64,000 bases of DNA from Giesbergeria sp. (lineage in GTDB: Bacteria > Pseudomonadota > Gammaproteobacteria > Burkholderiales > Burkholderiaceae_C). Shown here piece by piece: positions 19,042 to 28,684 of the stretch. Each line of letters begins with the position of its first letter. The stretch's first letter is position 1. The position numbers and the translations under genes were made by a program. The DNA lies in contig NZ_JAQUCA010000004.1 in the NCBI RefSeq assembly GCF_028686475.1, positions 14,568-78,567 on the forward strand, read 5' to 3'. The notes beneath the pieces are model-generated. The model had not been told where the DNA came from, did no database searches, and worked only from the letters and a program-made list of their open reading frames with translations.

Positions 19042-19653
19042 TTAGCGCACCAACATTTCCACCCGACGGTTGCGCGGTTCTTGTACTTCGTCGGCGGTTT
19101 TGACCAGTGGTTCGCGCTCGCCGCGCCCTGCCGCTTGGATGCTATCGGCCGGTAGACCCTGTGTCAGCAACAGCTGGCGTAGCTTTTCGGCCCGGCGCAG
19201 TGCCAGCCGGTCGTTATCGGCCAATGGCCCAACCCGGTCGGTGTGCCCTACCACCACCACATCGGGTGCCGGGCGCAGTTTGACGGCCTCTAACACCTGT
19301 GCAAAATCGGCCTGCGAGGCATCGGTTAGCTCGTCACTGCCCTCTTTGAAATACAGGGTAAAACGCAGCGGCGCATCGGGTTTGGCCGACAGGGCCTCGC
19401 CAAACAAGTTTTGGATTTGTGGCTGCGTTAAGGTAACGCGCTCTGGGGTGCGCCCGGAATGCCCCACAGCGCTGGCATAGGCCCCAGAGATTTGCAGCGC
19501 TTGGCCTTGGCGCGGTTGAACCGTCAGGCTACCGGCCTGACCATCGGCCCCCGGCAAAACGGTATAAGTTTCCTGTGGGCCTGCACAGGCAGACAGCAAA
19601 CCCAGTAGCAGCAAGCCGCCCAGAATGCGTGCGCTTTTTGCGTGTTGCTGCAT
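19042..19653 (-). CDS. OmpA-like peptidoglycan-binding lipoprotein (caspase operon)
   Basis: The 203-residue lipoprotein has the lipobox LLSAC after a hydrophobic signal. The C-terminal ~110 residues form an OmpA-like domain (FTLYFKEGSDELTD ... VVVVGHTDRVGPLADNDRLALRRAEKL ... GEREPL ... EPRNRRVEMLV). The Asp and Arg used to hold diaminopimelate in this family are present. It should tether the envelope complex to peptidoglycan. It starts 2 bases after the FecR gene and lies 29 bases before the caspase gene. A clear paralogue is encoded at 49179-49811 with the same partner. Confidence 0.9.
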   Translation of the reverse strand: MQQHAKSARILGGLLLLGLLSACAGPQETYTVLPGADGQAGSLTVQPRQGQALQISGAYASAVGHSGRTPERVTLTQPQIQNLFGEALSAKPDAPLRFTLYFKEGSDELTDASQADFAQVLEAVKLRPAPDVVVVGHTDRVGPLADNDRLALRRAEKLRQLLLTQGLPADSIQAAGRGEREPLVKTADEVQEPRNRRVEMLVR

Positions 19654-19655
19654 CC

Positions 19656-20105
19656 TTATTCTCCTTCTACATGCACAGCAAACTGCTGCGTTTTACCGCT
19701 GACGGCGGCTTGGGGGGTTTTCAAGCGCACCGCATCGGGTTGTGCTTGGGCCAAATTGCCCGCCTCAATGGATACGGCACCGCGCTTGACAAAGGCATCA
19801 AAAGCCCCTTGGTAGGTGGTGGAATCGTAGGCATAGCGCTCCAACAGCACCTCGCCATTGGGTCCCATCGATAACACCGAGTTGTCGTTGAACATCACCC
19901 CCACCGAACCGTTGGCAGCAGTCAATAAGGTGTCGTTTTCTTTCAGGCGCAACCCGACTGGAGCTGGAAAACGCTGGCCAGCGCGCTCCAGCTGGACAAT
20001 CCCTCGGGCGACTTTGACCTGCGCCACCCAGCCGCCAGTTTGCGCCCAAGCACTGCCCAACAGCAGCAACAAGAGCGCAGGCCCTATTTTTTTACATTGC
20101 AACAT
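19656..20105 (-). CDS. FecR-domain periplasmic protein (caspase operon)
   Basis: This 149-residue protein has a signal peptide (ALLLLLLGSAWAQ) and one FecR-type domain (VARGIVQLERAGQRFPAPVGLRLKENDTLLTAANGSVGVMF then DNSVLSMGPNGEVLL). It lacks the cytoplasmic anti-sigma region and transmembrane helix of true FecR, so it is a free periplasmic FecR-like protein. The ATG at 20105 was chosen over 20180 because the signal peptide begins there. First gene of a four-gene operon. The TnpB gene ends 13 bases upstream of the start codon, so the native promoter is displaced or lies within the element. Confidence 0.85.
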   Translation of the reverse strand: MLQCKKIGPALLLLLLGSAWAQTGGWVAQVKVARGIVQLERAGQRFPAPVGLRLKENDTLLTAANGSVGVMFNDNSVLSMGPNGEVLLERYAYDSTTYQGAFDAFVKRGAVSIEAGNLAQAQPDAVRLKTPQAAVSGKTQQFAVHVEGE

Positions 20106-20118
20106 CGTGACCCTGCTA

Positions 20119-21486
20119 TCAAGAAAGTGTGCAAGATTGCACACGGTTCTTTTCCTGTCCCGACGTGTCTTGCTGACCACATTCGTATCTAACAGGCGTG
20201 ACTTTCCCGGCTATGGCAGAGACGGTCTCTGTCACAGCGCCGCCGTTGCCGGTCGGACTCGCCACGGGTAGGGCAGTTTCGGTTGCCAGCCGTTGTAGGT
20301 TGAGCGCGGCGTTGTGGTCTCGGTCATGGTGGCTGCCGCAGTGCGGGCATGTCCATTGCCGATCTTTCAGCGTTAGCGCTTCGTTTTTCCAATCACAGAC
20401 CGAACACAGGCGACTGCTTGGATACCAGCGGTCGGCGATAACCAGCCGGGTAGCAAAGCGTTTTGCCTTGTATTGCATCTGCGTGCCAAACATGCCAAAG
20501 CCCATATCGCTGATGGCGCGTGCCAGCTTGTCGTTGGCCAGCATCCCTTGGACATTCAAATCCTCGATGACTACCGCTTGGTTTTCGCGGCACAGTCGGG
20601 TGGTGAGCTTGTGCATAAAGTCGGCTCTGATATGGGCAATGCGCGCATGGTGCCGTGCCAATGTCGCAGCAGACTTGCTACGGTTGTTAGAAATGGGTAG
20701 TCGTGTACCTTTGGGCAGCTTGGCGTTTGGCGCAAACCCAGCCTGAACTTTTGCAGATTCGATTTTGCGACTGATACGCCGCGCACGGATTTTCAGCCTG
20801 CGTAGTGCCGCTTTGAGTGGTTTTGGCCCTTGGATGGATTCACCGCTAGAGAGGGTGGCGACTGCCTTGATGCCAAGGTCAACGCCGGTGATGCCGTGTG
20901 CTGTTCTGGCCCGGTAGAACTGTGTATCGGGCACTTCCACTTGAATCGCCACAAACCAAGTATCTGCGGTGCGCGAAACTGTTGCGCCGCAGATTTTGCC
21001 CTCGAAGCGTAGCGCCTCCGTCATAGCCACTTTGCCAATTTTTGGCAGGCGAATCGTCATGCCATCCACACTGAACTTGTCATTGGCCACATAGAAGCTG
21101 TCGCGGCAGCGTCCCTTTTTCTTGAACTGCGGTGCATGGGCGCTTTGGCCTGCCTTGACCTGCGCGAAGAAATGGCTCCAAGCTTTTGCCAGATGTGCAA
21201 AGGGTTGGGCGTGGGCATCGCGGTGAATGTCGCGCAACCACGGCTGACCATTTTCATCCAGCCATTGCGCGTCGCTGTACTTGATGGCATTGAATTGCTT
21301 TTTCAGTGCCATCGCATTGGGCTTTTGTCCGGCTGCGTATTGACGGTTCCACTCGGCCAGTGCCCAGTTCCAGACGCGCCGCGCAGTGCCGCAAGCGCGC
21401 TTGAAATAGTCAGCCTGTTCTGGGGTTGGGCAAAGCGCAATTTTGTGGGACAGTTGCATCGCTGAATCCAATGGTTCGTCTGTCAT
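20119..21486 (-). CDS. tnpB: TnpB RNA-guided endonuclease (transposon OrfB)
   Basis: This 455-residue TnpB has an intact RuvC triad: Asp203 in GITGVDLGIKAV, Glu308 in VVIEDLNVQGM and Asp390 in HHDRDHNAALNL. A zinc ribbon (CSVC ... CPHC) lies between the last two. TnpB proteins use an omega RNA made from the 3' end of the gene and element to cut DNA matching the flank, which helps keep the element in place. The frame is complete. A start at 21459 (MQLSHKIALCPTPEQ) fits the family slightly better than 21486. A hairpin covers the last codons. Confidence 0.9.
   Translation of the reverse strand: MTDEPLDSAMQLSHKIALCPTPEQADYFKRACGTARRVWNWALAEWNRQYAAGQKPNAMALKKQFNAIKYSDAQWLDENGQPWLRDIHRDAHAQPFAHLAKAWSHFFAQVKAGQSAHAPQFKKKGRCRDSFYVANDKFSVDGMTIRLPKIGKVAMTEALRFEGKICGATVSRTADTWFVAIQVEVPDTQFYRARTAHGITGVDLGIKAVATLSSGESIQGPKPLKAALRRLKIRARRISRKIESAKVQAGFAPNAKLPKGTRLPISNNRSKSAATLARHHARIAHIRADFMHKLTTRLCRENQAVVIEDLNVQGMLANDKLARAISDMGFGMFGTQMQYKAKRFATRLVIADRWYPSSRLCSVCDWKNEALTLKDRQWTCPHCGSHHDRDHNAALNLQRLATETALPVASPTGNGGAVTETVSAIAGKVTPVRYECGQQDTSGQEKNRVQSCTLS
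20127..20144 (-). other. Hairpin at the 3' end of tnpB
   Basis: GTGTGCAA-GA-TTGCACAC is a perfect 8-bp inverted repeat just before the tnpB stop. It may form part of the 3' fold of an omega RNA or mark the element's right end. No T run follows, so it is not a typical terminator. Confidence 0.5.
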
Positions 21487-21607
21487 GAGCGTTTTGATTT
21501 CCCGTCACCCGACTGCATCCTATAGGAATTAACCGCCCCTCACGCTCCCAGCGTCGTAGCGTTTTAACCGATATGCCCAGCAGCTTGGCCGCTTTGCCTA
21601 TACTCAT
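21410..21607 (-). pseudogene. Truncated IS607-type tnpA (serine recombinase) N-terminus
   Basis: From ATG 21607 the frame reads MSIGKAAKLLGISVKTLRRW followed by EREGRLIPIG, the MerR-like DNA-binding helix pair of IS607 TnpA. After about residue 30 the frame runs into sequence of the tnpB start region and has no recombinase similarity. An internal deletion removed the catalytic serine domain. The remaining peptide could still bind DNA, but no transposition is expected. Confidence 0.75.
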
Positions 21608-21700
21608 AGTGTTTTTTACAGGAATGATAATACGCATATCATTAGAAATGCCAGAGTTGAGTTCCTTTTCTCTTGACATCGTACCTGCCCAAGCCTCAGA

Positions 21701-24124
21701 TTAGAACCCAGTTGCTGCTGCTTGGGTCAGCAACGAGGACAAAGAACCCGCCAGCACCACGTCACCGCCATGCAGGGTGTACAGCACCAACCCATCCAGA
21801 GTAAACAGGCAAATACCGCTGGCAGCGTAACTGCGACCATAGGCCCCAGGAATGCCTTGCAAACAAGCATGGCCCTGTCCTGAGGGCGTGCCTGCGCCCA
21901 AAGTGCCGCCCAGCAATTGCTCGGCCCAAGCAAATACCCGGTCGGCCGAGCGCATTTGCGCCGTGGGCACCGGGGCTTGCAGGTTAAGCTTACGCACTGG
22001 CACCATCGCGGTACGCTGGATGCTGCTGCGCCCGTCTGACACTTCCACGCTAATCGGATGTTCACCAGCAGGCAAGGCGGCCAAGCTGGCAATGATTTGG
22101 TGCGTCTGCCCTGCAGCCAGCCCATCGGCTTGGGCCAACACCGTGTGACCGCTCATCACCTTCACGTTGAGCGCATCGCCATCCGCATCGGTCAATTGCA
22201 GGGTCACGGCTAACACATGGCGTGCTGAAGGGATAGAGCGCAATTGCACTGGCCCCATATAAAAATGGCGTGATTCGGGAAGCTCCAATGGGTCGATACG
22301 CAAATAGCGCACCATATCGCCCCAAGTGCGCGCACTGGCTGGCTCATACACCAGCTGACTCATGTCAAACCAATAGCGCTGCAAGCCAGGCAACAAAATT
22401 ACATCGTCGGACGTGACACCTGGGTCGGCATCGTTGGCCTTCCAAGCCAAGCGCATCATGGCACCGCGCGTCAACTCGCTTTGCGCTGTGGCATCCATCG
22501 GCACATACAAATCAAAGCCCAACCAACGGTAATTGTTGGCAGCAATTGGATAAGTGTTTTCTTGGAAGGTTAAAAAGACATGCGGATCGCCTTCGGTTTG
22601 ACCGCTACGGGCTGGCTGGGAAGTGGCATGAAAAAAAGAACCGCTTTGTTCCAAATCTGGAATGCGGTTGATGTATTCCCAACCGCTTAAATTGCTCAGC
22701 TCTGGGCGTTTGACTTGGCCCGGTTGCATCGTCCAAGCCTTGCCCTGCTCTACCAAAGCGTAGTCTTCACCATCTTCGGGGCTGGGCGACAAGATTTTGA
22801 CGCTAGGCCGCGCGTTGATGGTCAATGGCGTATCGTTATAGGCCACAGTTTCTTGTAAGCCTGCCGTCGTGGTGAGGCGTACACTATGCAAGGTAAAGCC
22901 GATCCCTTGGTCTACAGCCGGGCCATTGAGGGGGTCAATACGCAAAGCACGTACCAGCCCGGCCCATTGCGGATAACGCTGCAAATCAATCTGGTAGGTA
23001 GCACGACCGGCCTGCACTGGAATAAAGTCACTGGGGTGGCGCACGGCCGCCGCCTGATCGCCCCACCAGACCAACAAGCCCGACTCGTCTGGCGGGATGC
23101 GGTCTAGGCTCATGTCGATGGTCAGGTAGCGGTATTTACTGGCATCGATCGGCTGCTGCTGTGGAATATCCAGTTGTAGAGACGGATCAGGGTTATTGGT
23201 AGTGGCTCGCAGGCCATTGCTATCCGTACTGGCCCCAGATAAACCATAGTTGCTAGACCACAGCACGTCGTTTTGTGTGTCAAACGTCCAAGCCTTGCCG
23301 CGCTGGCTCAGGGCGTAATCCCCATCACTGATAGCTGCAACCCGGTAACTACCGGGCGGCAAACTGGCTACCGCCCCTGGTTGGTTGCCCACAGGCAGCA
23401 CGGTGTTTACAGTTTGGCTGCTGCCTGTGGGTTGGATTTCGGTCAGCCAATGGGTTTTACCGGCTGGCAAACTAATGGGGGTGGCTTCATTTGGATGGTA
23501 CAAACGTGCCCAATCAATTTGAAACTGCACATTGCATCCGACACAAGGATCAATACGCAAACCGTACATCGTGCCGTTCCACGGCAGGCCTACCCGCGGC
23601 GGTAGGGCAGCCAAATCAAAATGGTACAAATGCCAACCCGGATAGACCGGAAACAGTGCCGATTCGGAATAAGCAGCATCAAAAGCCGCGACGGTGTTGC
23701 CACCGTGGTGCCACACCAGTCGCCCATTGCTGGCACCAGAGACCACCGTGTCCGGCAACCACATCAAAATAGACAAATGGGTATAACGGTTGGCATCTAT
23801 CGGGGTTTGTGCCAAGTTGAGTGCAGAGATGGCCGAAGGGATGGGCGGAAACTGCAACCAAAAATGCGGATCTGTATCCCGCGCAGTACCCGTCATCGTG
23901 CCATTGGCCACCGTGGCAGCACGGAGGTTGTGTGTCCACCACAGCGGATAGACATCGTCTTGCCCGGTCATGTCCCACGCATTGCCCAAGACTTGGCTGG
24001 CATGGTCAGGGCCTTCGGCCACCGTTTGGGCTGCCGCGCCCAAAGCGAAACCCGTGCTAAAACAAGCGACCAAGGCCGCACGAAGAATGGTAGAACGCAG
24101 GCGCACAACAAAATCCTTTGGCAT
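21701..24124 (-). CDS. Large exported protein with three internal repeats
   Basis: The 807-residue protein from ATG 24124 has a signal peptide (ILRAALVACFSTGFALGAAAQ). Three diverged repeats lie at about residues 47-215, 276-420 and 461-650, each with GxAWxM/F, a [I]xANxYRxL-like strand and LRIDP. Their beta-rich pattern suggests a jelly-roll carbohydrate-binding-like fold. An Ig-like domain (LQLTDADGDALNVKV ... VEVSDGRS) and a short C-terminal module (ADRVFAWAEQLL ... LFTLDG) common in betaproteobacterial exported proteins follow. The open frame extends to 24505, but that part has no signal peptide. No enzymatic motif was seen; the function is unknown. Confidence 0.75.
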   Translation of the reverse strand: MPKDFVVRLRSTILRAALVACFSTGFALGAAAQTVAEGPDHASQVLGNAWDMTGQDDVYPLWWTHNLRAATVANGTMTGTARDTDPHFWLQFPPIPSAISALNLAQTPIDANRYTHLSILMWLPDTVVSGASNGRLVWHHGGNTVAAFDAAYSESALFPVYPGWHLYHFDLAALPPRVGLPWNGTMYGLRIDPCVGCNVQFQIDWARLYHPNEATPISLPAGKTHWLTEIQPTGSSQTVNTVLPVGNQPGAVASLPPGSYRVAAISDGDYALSQRGKAWTFDTQNDVLWSSNYGLSGASTDSNGLRATTNNPDPSLQLDIPQQQPIDASKYRYLTIDMSLDRIPPDESGLLVWWGDQAAAVRHPSDFIPVQAGRATYQIDLQRYPQWAGLVRALRIDPLNGPAVDQGIGFTLHSVRLTTTAGLQETVAYNDTPLTINARPSVKILSPSPEDGEDYALVEQGKAWTMQPGQVKRPELSNLSGWEYINRIPDLEQSGSFFHATSQPARSGQTEGDPHVFLTFQENTYPIAANNYRWLGFDLYVPMDATAQSELTRGAMMRLAWKANDADPGVTSDDVILLPGLQRYWFDMSQLVYEPASARTWGDMVRYLRIDPLELPESRHFYMGPVQLRSIPSARHVLAVTLQLTDADGDALNVKVMSGHTVLAQADGLAAGQTHQIIASLAALPAGEHPISVEVSDGRSSIQRTAMVPVRKLNLQAPVPTAQMRSADRVFAWAEQLLGGTLGAGTPSGQGHACLQGIPGAYGRSYAASGICLFTLDGLVLYTLHGGDVVLAGSLSSLLTQAAATGF

Positions 24125-24302
24125 GATGATGGACAAGACAGACCGAACCGGAGCTACCCCCAAGCAAAGCCCCTGAAACAATGGTAGCGCTAATCGGCGG
24201 TTACGCCGCAGGTTTTCTTCGGCCTTGGCACTGCAATGGACACACCCACAGCGCGCCCGGCCTAAAATCACCCTCCCCCCCTGAATGCACAGAGAGACCA
24301 CT

Positions 24303-25724
24303 ATGGGACGCACCCTGTACGACAAAATCTGGGACGAACACGTCGTCCACACCGAAGAAGACGGCACTGCCGTTCTGTATATTGACCGCCATTTGGTGCA
24401 TGAAGTCACTAGCCCGCAAGCCTTTGAGGGCCTGCGCCAAGCCGGGCGCAAAGTCTGGCGCGTCAGCTCGATTGTGGCCACGGCCGACCACAACACCCCT
24501 ACCACCGGCTGGGAGCTGGGCTACGACGGCATCACCGACCCCATCAGCAAAGAGCAAATTACCACGCTCAACGCCAACATTGCCGAAACCGGCGCGGCGG
24601 CGTTCTTCCCCTTCATGCACCAACGCCAAGGCATCGTGCATGTGATGGGGCCAGAAAACGGCGCCACCTTGCCCGGCATGACCGTGGTCTGTGGTGACAG
24701 CCACACCAGCACGCATGGTGCCTTTGGCGCTTTGGCCCACGGCATCGGCACCAGCGAGGTGGAGCATGTCATGGCCACGCAAACCCTGCTGGCCAAAAAA
24801 GCCAAAAACATGCTGGTGCAAGTGGATGGCAACTTGGCCCCCGGTGTCACGCCCAAAGATGTGGTACTGGCCATCATCGGCAAAATTGGCACCGCCGGTG
24901 GCACGGGCTACACGATTGAATTTGCAGGCTCCGTCTTTCGCGCCATGAGCATGGAAGGTCGCATGACGGTGTGCAATATGGCGATTGAGGCTGGCGCGCG
25001 CGCTGGTTTGGTGGCGGTGGATGACAAGACCATCGACTACGTCAAAGGCCGTCCCCTGTCGCCCACCGGCGTAGAGTGGGAGCAAGCCGTAGGCTATTGG
25101 AAGACGCTGCATTCCGATGCCGATGCCCAATTTGACACCGTGGTCACTCTGAATGCCGCAACCATCGTGCCGCAAGTGACTTGGGGCACCTCGCCCGAGA
25201 TGGTGTTGGGTATTGATGCCGTCGTGCCCGACCCCGACAAAGAAAAAGATGCCAACCAGCGCGGGGCCATCGAACGCGCTTTGCAGTACATGAACCTGCA
25301 ACCGGGCAAGCCCCTCAACGATATTTTTGTCGATAAGGTGTTTATTGGCTCCTGCACCAACAGCCGCATCGAAGACATGCGCGAAGCCGCTGCCGTGGTG
25401 AAAAAGTTGGGCCAAAAAGTCGCCAAAAATATCAAGCAAGCGCTGGTCGTGCCCGGTTCTGGCTTGGTAAAAGCCCAAGCCGAACGCGAAGGACTGCACG
25501 AAATCTTCAAGGCCGCCGGTTTTGAATGGCGCGAACCCGGTTGCAGCATGTGCTTGGCTATGAACGCCGACCGCCTAGAGCCGGGCGAGCGCTGTGCCTC
25601 CACCAGCAACCGCAACTTTGAAGGTCGCCAAGGCGCAGGGGGCCGCACCCATCTGGTCAGCCCGGCGATGGCGGCTGCGGCTGCCATCTACGGCCATTTT
25701 GTCGATGTACGCACTTTGGCTTAA
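24303..25724 (+). CDS. leuC: 3-isopropylmalate dehydratase large subunit
   Basis: The 473-residue protein starts [16 protein letters not shown]. It has the aconitase-family signatures [34 protein letters not shown] and [11 protein letters not shown], which supply the three cysteines for the 4Fe-4S cluster. With LeuD it isomerises 2-isopropylmalate to 3-isopropylmalate in leucine synthesis. ATG 24303 was chosen over 24285 by family start. First gene of leuC-ecn-leuD-leuB. Confidence 0.97.
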   Translation: MGRTLYDKIWDEHVVHTEEDGTAVLYIDRHLVHEVTSPQAFEGLRQAGRKVWRVSSIVATADHNTPTTGWELGYDGITDPISKEQITTLNANIAETGAAAFFPFMHQRQGIVHVMGPENGATLPGMTVVCGDSHTSTHGAFGALAHGIGTSEVEHVMATQTLLAKKAKNMLVQVDGNLAPGVTPKDVVLAIIGKIGTAGGTGYTIEFAGSVFRAMSMEGRMTVCNMAIEAGARAGLVAVDDKTIDYVKGRPLSPTGVEWEQAVGYWKTLHSDADAQFDTVVTLNAATIVPQVTWGTSPEMVLGIDAVVPDPDKEKDANQRGAIERALQYMNLQPGKPLNDIFVDKVFIGSCTNSRIEDMREAAAVVKKLGQKVAKNIKQALVVPGSGLVKAQAEREGLHEIFKAAGFEWREPGCSMCLAMNADRLEPGERCASTSNRNFEGRQGAGGRTHLVSPAMAAAAAIYGHFVDVRTLA

Positions 25725-25745
25725 TCACCTTGAAAGAGCATTGTT

Positions 25746-25871
25746 GTGAAAAAGATTGCCACTCTCATCGCCCTGTCGCTGGCCTTTATGCTGGCTGGCT
25801 GCAACACCGTCAAAGGTGTGGGCCAAGATATTGAAAAAGCCGGTTCCGCCATCGAACGCGCTGCCAAGTAA
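25746..25871 (+). CDS. ecnB: Entericidin-like small lipoprotein
   Basis: A 41-residue peptide from GTG 25746, [19 protein letters not shown] then [20 protein letters not shown]. The lipobox LAGC and the amphipathic [10 protein letters not shown] helix are typical of entericidin A/B. Family members are small membrane lipoproteins tied to stress and cell lysis control; the role here is unknown. It sits between leuC (21 bases before) and leuD (13 bases after), an arrangement common in Burkholderiales. Confidence 0.85.
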   Translation: MKKIATLIALSLAFMLAGCNTVKGVGQDIEKAGSAIERAAK

Positions 25872-25884
25872 CCCACCTACCGCC

Positions 25885-26535
25885 ATGCAAAAATTCAACG
25901 TACACCAGGGCCTTGTCGCCCCTATGGACCGCGAGAACGTCGATACCGATGCCATTATCCCCAAGCAGTTTCTCAAGTCGATTAAAAAAACCGGCTTTGG
26001 CGTGAACCTGTTTGACGAATGGCGCTACCTGGACCCCGGCGAACCCGGCCAAGACCCCGCCAGCCGCCAGCCCAACCCGGATTTTGTGCTAAACCAAGCA
26101 CGTTACCAAGGCGCATCGGTTTTATTGGCGCGCAAAAACTTTGGCTGTGGCTCTAGCCGCGAACACGCCCCGTGGGCGCTGGAGCAATACGGTTTCCGTG
26201 CCATTATTGCGCCGAGTTTTGCCGATATTTTCTTTAACAACTGCTTCAAAAATGGTCTGCTGCCGATTGTGTTGCCCGAGGCCACGGTGGCGCAGTTGTT
26301 TGATGAAGTGGCGGCCTTTACTGGCTACCAACTGACCATTGATTTAGAGCGCCAAGTGATTGTGCGGCCACAAGGCGAAGAAATCCCGTTCGATGTCGTG
26401 CCCTTCCGCAAATATTGCCTGTTGAATGGCTTTGACGATATTGGCCTGACCTTGCGCCACGCCGACAAAATCAAAACCTTTGAGGCCGCGCGCTTGGCTA
26501 CCAAACCTTGGCTGGCACATACGATGGTGGCTTAA
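25885..26535 (+). CDS. leuD: 3-isopropylmalate dehydratase small subunit
   Basis: The 216-residue partner of LeuC starts [20 protein letters not shown]. The swivel-domain motifs [15 protein letters not shown] and [19 protein letters not shown] are present. The frame is open further upstream, but that part overlaps the entericidin gene in another frame; ATG 25885 is the family start. It forms the heterodimer that binds substrate for the isomerase. Confidence 0.97.
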   Translation: MQKFNVHQGLVAPMDRENVDTDAIIPKQFLKSIKKTGFGVNLFDEWRYLDPGEPGQDPASRQPNPDFVLNQARYQGASVLLARKNFGCGSSREHAPWALEQYGFRAIIAPSFADIFFNNCFKNGLLPIVLPEATVAQLFDEVAAFTGYQLTIDLERQVIVRPQGEEIPFDVVPFRKYCLLNGFDDIGLTLRHADKIKTFEAARLATKPWLAHTMVA

Positions 26536-26578
26536 AAGCCTATTGCCCCGATATTTTATTTTTCAAAGAAATGACATT

Positions 26579-27649
26579 ATGAAAATTGCAGTTTTACCCG
26601 GTGATGGCATTGGTACCGAAATCGTGGCTGAAGCCGTCAAGGTATTAAACGCCCTCGATTTGAAGTTTGAGCTGGAAACCGCCCCCGTAGGCGGTGCCGC
26701 TTACGAAGTGGCAGGTCACCCCCTGCCCGAATCTACCCTCAAATTGGCACAAGCAGCCGATGCTATTTTGTTTGGTGCGGTGGGTGATTGGAAATACGAC
26801 ACACTAGACCGCCCACTGCGCCCCGAGCAAGCCATTTTGGGTCTGCGTAAAGCGATGGGCCTGTTTGCCAACTTCCGCCCGGCCATTTGCTACGAGCAAC
26901 TCACGCACGCCTCTAGCCTGAAGCCCGAGCTGGTGGCAGGCTTAGACATCCTCATCATCCGTGAACTGACCGGCGATATTTACTTCGGCCAACCGCGTGG
27001 CCGTCGCATTGCCACCGATGGCCACTTCCCCGGCGCGGAGGAAGCCTTTGACACCATGCGCTACTCGCGCCCTGAGATTGAGCGCATTGCCCATGTGGCT
27101 TTCCAAGCAGCACAAAAGCGTAGCAAGCGCGTGACCAGCGTGGACAAGGCTAATGTGCTGGAAACCTTCCAACTCTGGAAGGATGTGATGACCGAAATCG
27201 GCCAACAATACCCCGATGTGGCGCTAGACCATATGTATGTGGACAACGCCGCTATGCAGTTGGTGAAAGAGCCGAAAAAGTTTGACGTGCTGGTCACGGG
27301 CAATATGTTTGGCGACATTTTGAGCGATGAAGCCTCGATGCTGACCGGCTCGATTGGTATGCTGCCCTCGGCCAGCTTGAACAGTCAAGGCCAAGGTTTG
27401 TACGAGCCTAGCCACGGCAGCGCCCCCGACATCGCTGGCAAAGGCATTGCCAACCCCTTGGCTACCATTTTGAGCGCTGCCATGATGTTGCGCTTTAGCC
27501 TGCAACAGCCCGAAGCGGCCGACCGCATCGAGAACGCCGTGAAAGCCGTATTGGCCCAAGGTCTGCGTACCGGCGATATTTACAGTGCAGGTACAACCAA
27601 AGTGAATACCGTGCAAATGGGTGATGCAGTAGTTAAGGCATTGGGTTAA
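26579..27649 (+). CDS. leuB: 3-isopropylmalate dehydrogenase
   Basis: The 356-residue protein starts [20 protein letters not shown]. It carries the family signature [20 protein letters not shown] and the NAD-binding [18 protein letters not shown]. It oxidises and decarboxylates 3-isopropylmalate to 2-oxoisocaproate, the third step of leucine synthesis. It follows leuD by 43 bases. The stop region carries a small direct repeat (TTGGGTTAAT twice). Confidence 0.97.
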   Translation: MKIAVLPGDGIGTEIVAEAVKVLNALDLKFELETAPVGGAAYEVAGHPLPESTLKLAQAADAILFGAVGDWKYDTLDRPLRPEQAILGLRKAMGLFANFRPAICYEQLTHASSLKPELVAGLDILIIRELTGDIYFGQPRGRRIATDGHFPGAEEAFDTMRYSRPEIERIAHVAFQAAQKRSKRVTSVDKANVLETFQLWKDVMTEIGQQYPDVALDHMYVDNAAMQLVKEPKKFDVLVTGNMFGDILSDEASMLTGSIGMLPSASLNSQGQGLYEPSHGSAPDIAGKGIANPLATILSAAMMLRFSLQQPEAADRIENAVKAVLAQGLRTGDIYSAGTTKVNTVQMGDAVVKALG

Positions 27650-27676
27650 TTAATAATTGGGTTAATCAATAGCCAA

Positions 27677-28684
27677 GTGCGACGCCATCTTTACCATCTG
27701 GGGTTAGGCTGGTGTTTGCTGGCGGCCCCACTGGCGCTGTGGGATATGCAGGGGCGCTGGGCAGAACCTGAACGTGGGATGGTGGTGGCGTTCAAGCTCT
27801 GGCTCTTTTGGGCCGCTTGGGCCTTGCTGCCTTGGCTGCTGGCGCTGTGGCCCAAATTGCGCCAAGGTGCTACCAGCACTGGCCAGCGCTGGCTGCACTG
27901 CTCAGGGTTGGTCGTGTTGGCAGTGGCTGCTTGGGCTGCTTTGCTAGAGCCGCGTCTGTTGGCATTGCACACCCATCGGTTGGCCGTACTGCCAGCAGGC
28001 GCTACGCCGCTGCGTTTGGCGTTGGTGTCCGATATACATGTGGGCCTGTTTGTGCGTGCTTGGCAGTTGGAGCGTTTGGTAGAGCTGCTCAACGCCCAAG
28101 CGGTCGATGCAGTGGTGGTAGCCGGTGATTGGACTTACGCCCCCCCACTGGATTTGCAGGCTACTTTAGCCCCGTTGGCCCGGATACGCCACCCAGTCTG
28201 GGCGGTTTTGGGCAACCACGACACCCAATCGCCCGGCCCAGCACTGACTTTGGCCCTGCGTGCGGCCCTGCAAAGCCACGGCGTACACCTGTTGGATGGC
28301 CAAATGCTGCGCTTTAAGGGCTGGGACATTGTTGGCCTGAGCGATTTATGGGGTGGAAATCCTCATGCCGACATCGTCCGCTGCTTGCCACCCCCGCCAC
28401 TGGCCCGGCCCCGACTGGTGTTGGCACACCAACCAGACACTGCTGCTTTACTGCCTGCCGATGCGGCTACCTTGGTATTGAGCGGCCATACCCACGGTGG
28501 CCAGATACGCCTACCGTGGATTACCCAGCAGCGCGTGCTGCCTGGCATCAGCGCCCACGGTTGGTATGCAGGCCACTACAGCACACCTGCCGGAGCCTTG
28601 TTTGTATCCACTGGCGTAGGCACTATTGGGCTGCCAGCAAGGTTGGGAGTGATACCCAGGGTAGATGTGCTGCAACTGCACTAA
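27677..28684 (+). CDS. Membrane-anchored metallophosphoesterase (YkuE/LpxG-like)
   Basis: The 335-residue protein has two or three N-terminal membrane segments (within residues 8-95). A calcineurin-like phosphoesterase domain follows with all metal motifs: SDIHVG, AGDWTY, LGNHDT, HQPD and GHTHGGQ. Relatives include B. subtilis YkuE and UDP-2,3-diacylglucosamine hydrolase LpxG. GTG 27677 is the start nearest the first membrane segment; it lies 27 bases after leuB and may be cotranscribed. The substrate is not decided by sequence. Confidence 0.82.
   Translation: MRRHLYHLGLGWCLLAAPLALWDMQGRWAEPERGMVVAFKLWLFWAAWALLPWLLALWPKLRQGATSTGQRWLHCSGLVVLAVAAWAALLEPRLLALHTHRLAVLPAGATPLRLALVSDIHVGLFVRAWQLERLVELLNAQAVDAVVVAGDWTYAPPLDLQATLAPLARIRHPVWAVLGNHDTQSPGPALTLALRAALQSHGVHLLDGQMLRFKGWDIVGLSDLWGGNPHADIVRCLPPPPLARPRLVLAHQPDTAALLPADAATLVLSGHTHGGQIRLPWITQQRVLPGISAHGWYAGHYSTPAGALFVSTGVGTIGLPARLGVIPRVDVLQLH

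Larger units (their letters stand above)
20119..21607 (-). mobile_element. IS607-family remnant: tnpB with a truncated tnpA
   Basis: The unit holds a full tnpB preceded by the first ~30 codons of a serine-recombinase tnpA (MerR-like HTH). The recombinase catalytic domain is missing, so the element cannot move by itself. The right part ends within about 13 bases of the fecR start. Exact ends were not resolvable; IS607 elements lack inverted terminal repeats. Confidence 0.65.

Noticed and set aside
24201-25499. 432-codon open frame antisense to leuC
   Set aside because: leuC is unmistakable on the plus strand; the antisense frame has no domain and crosses the leuC promoter region.
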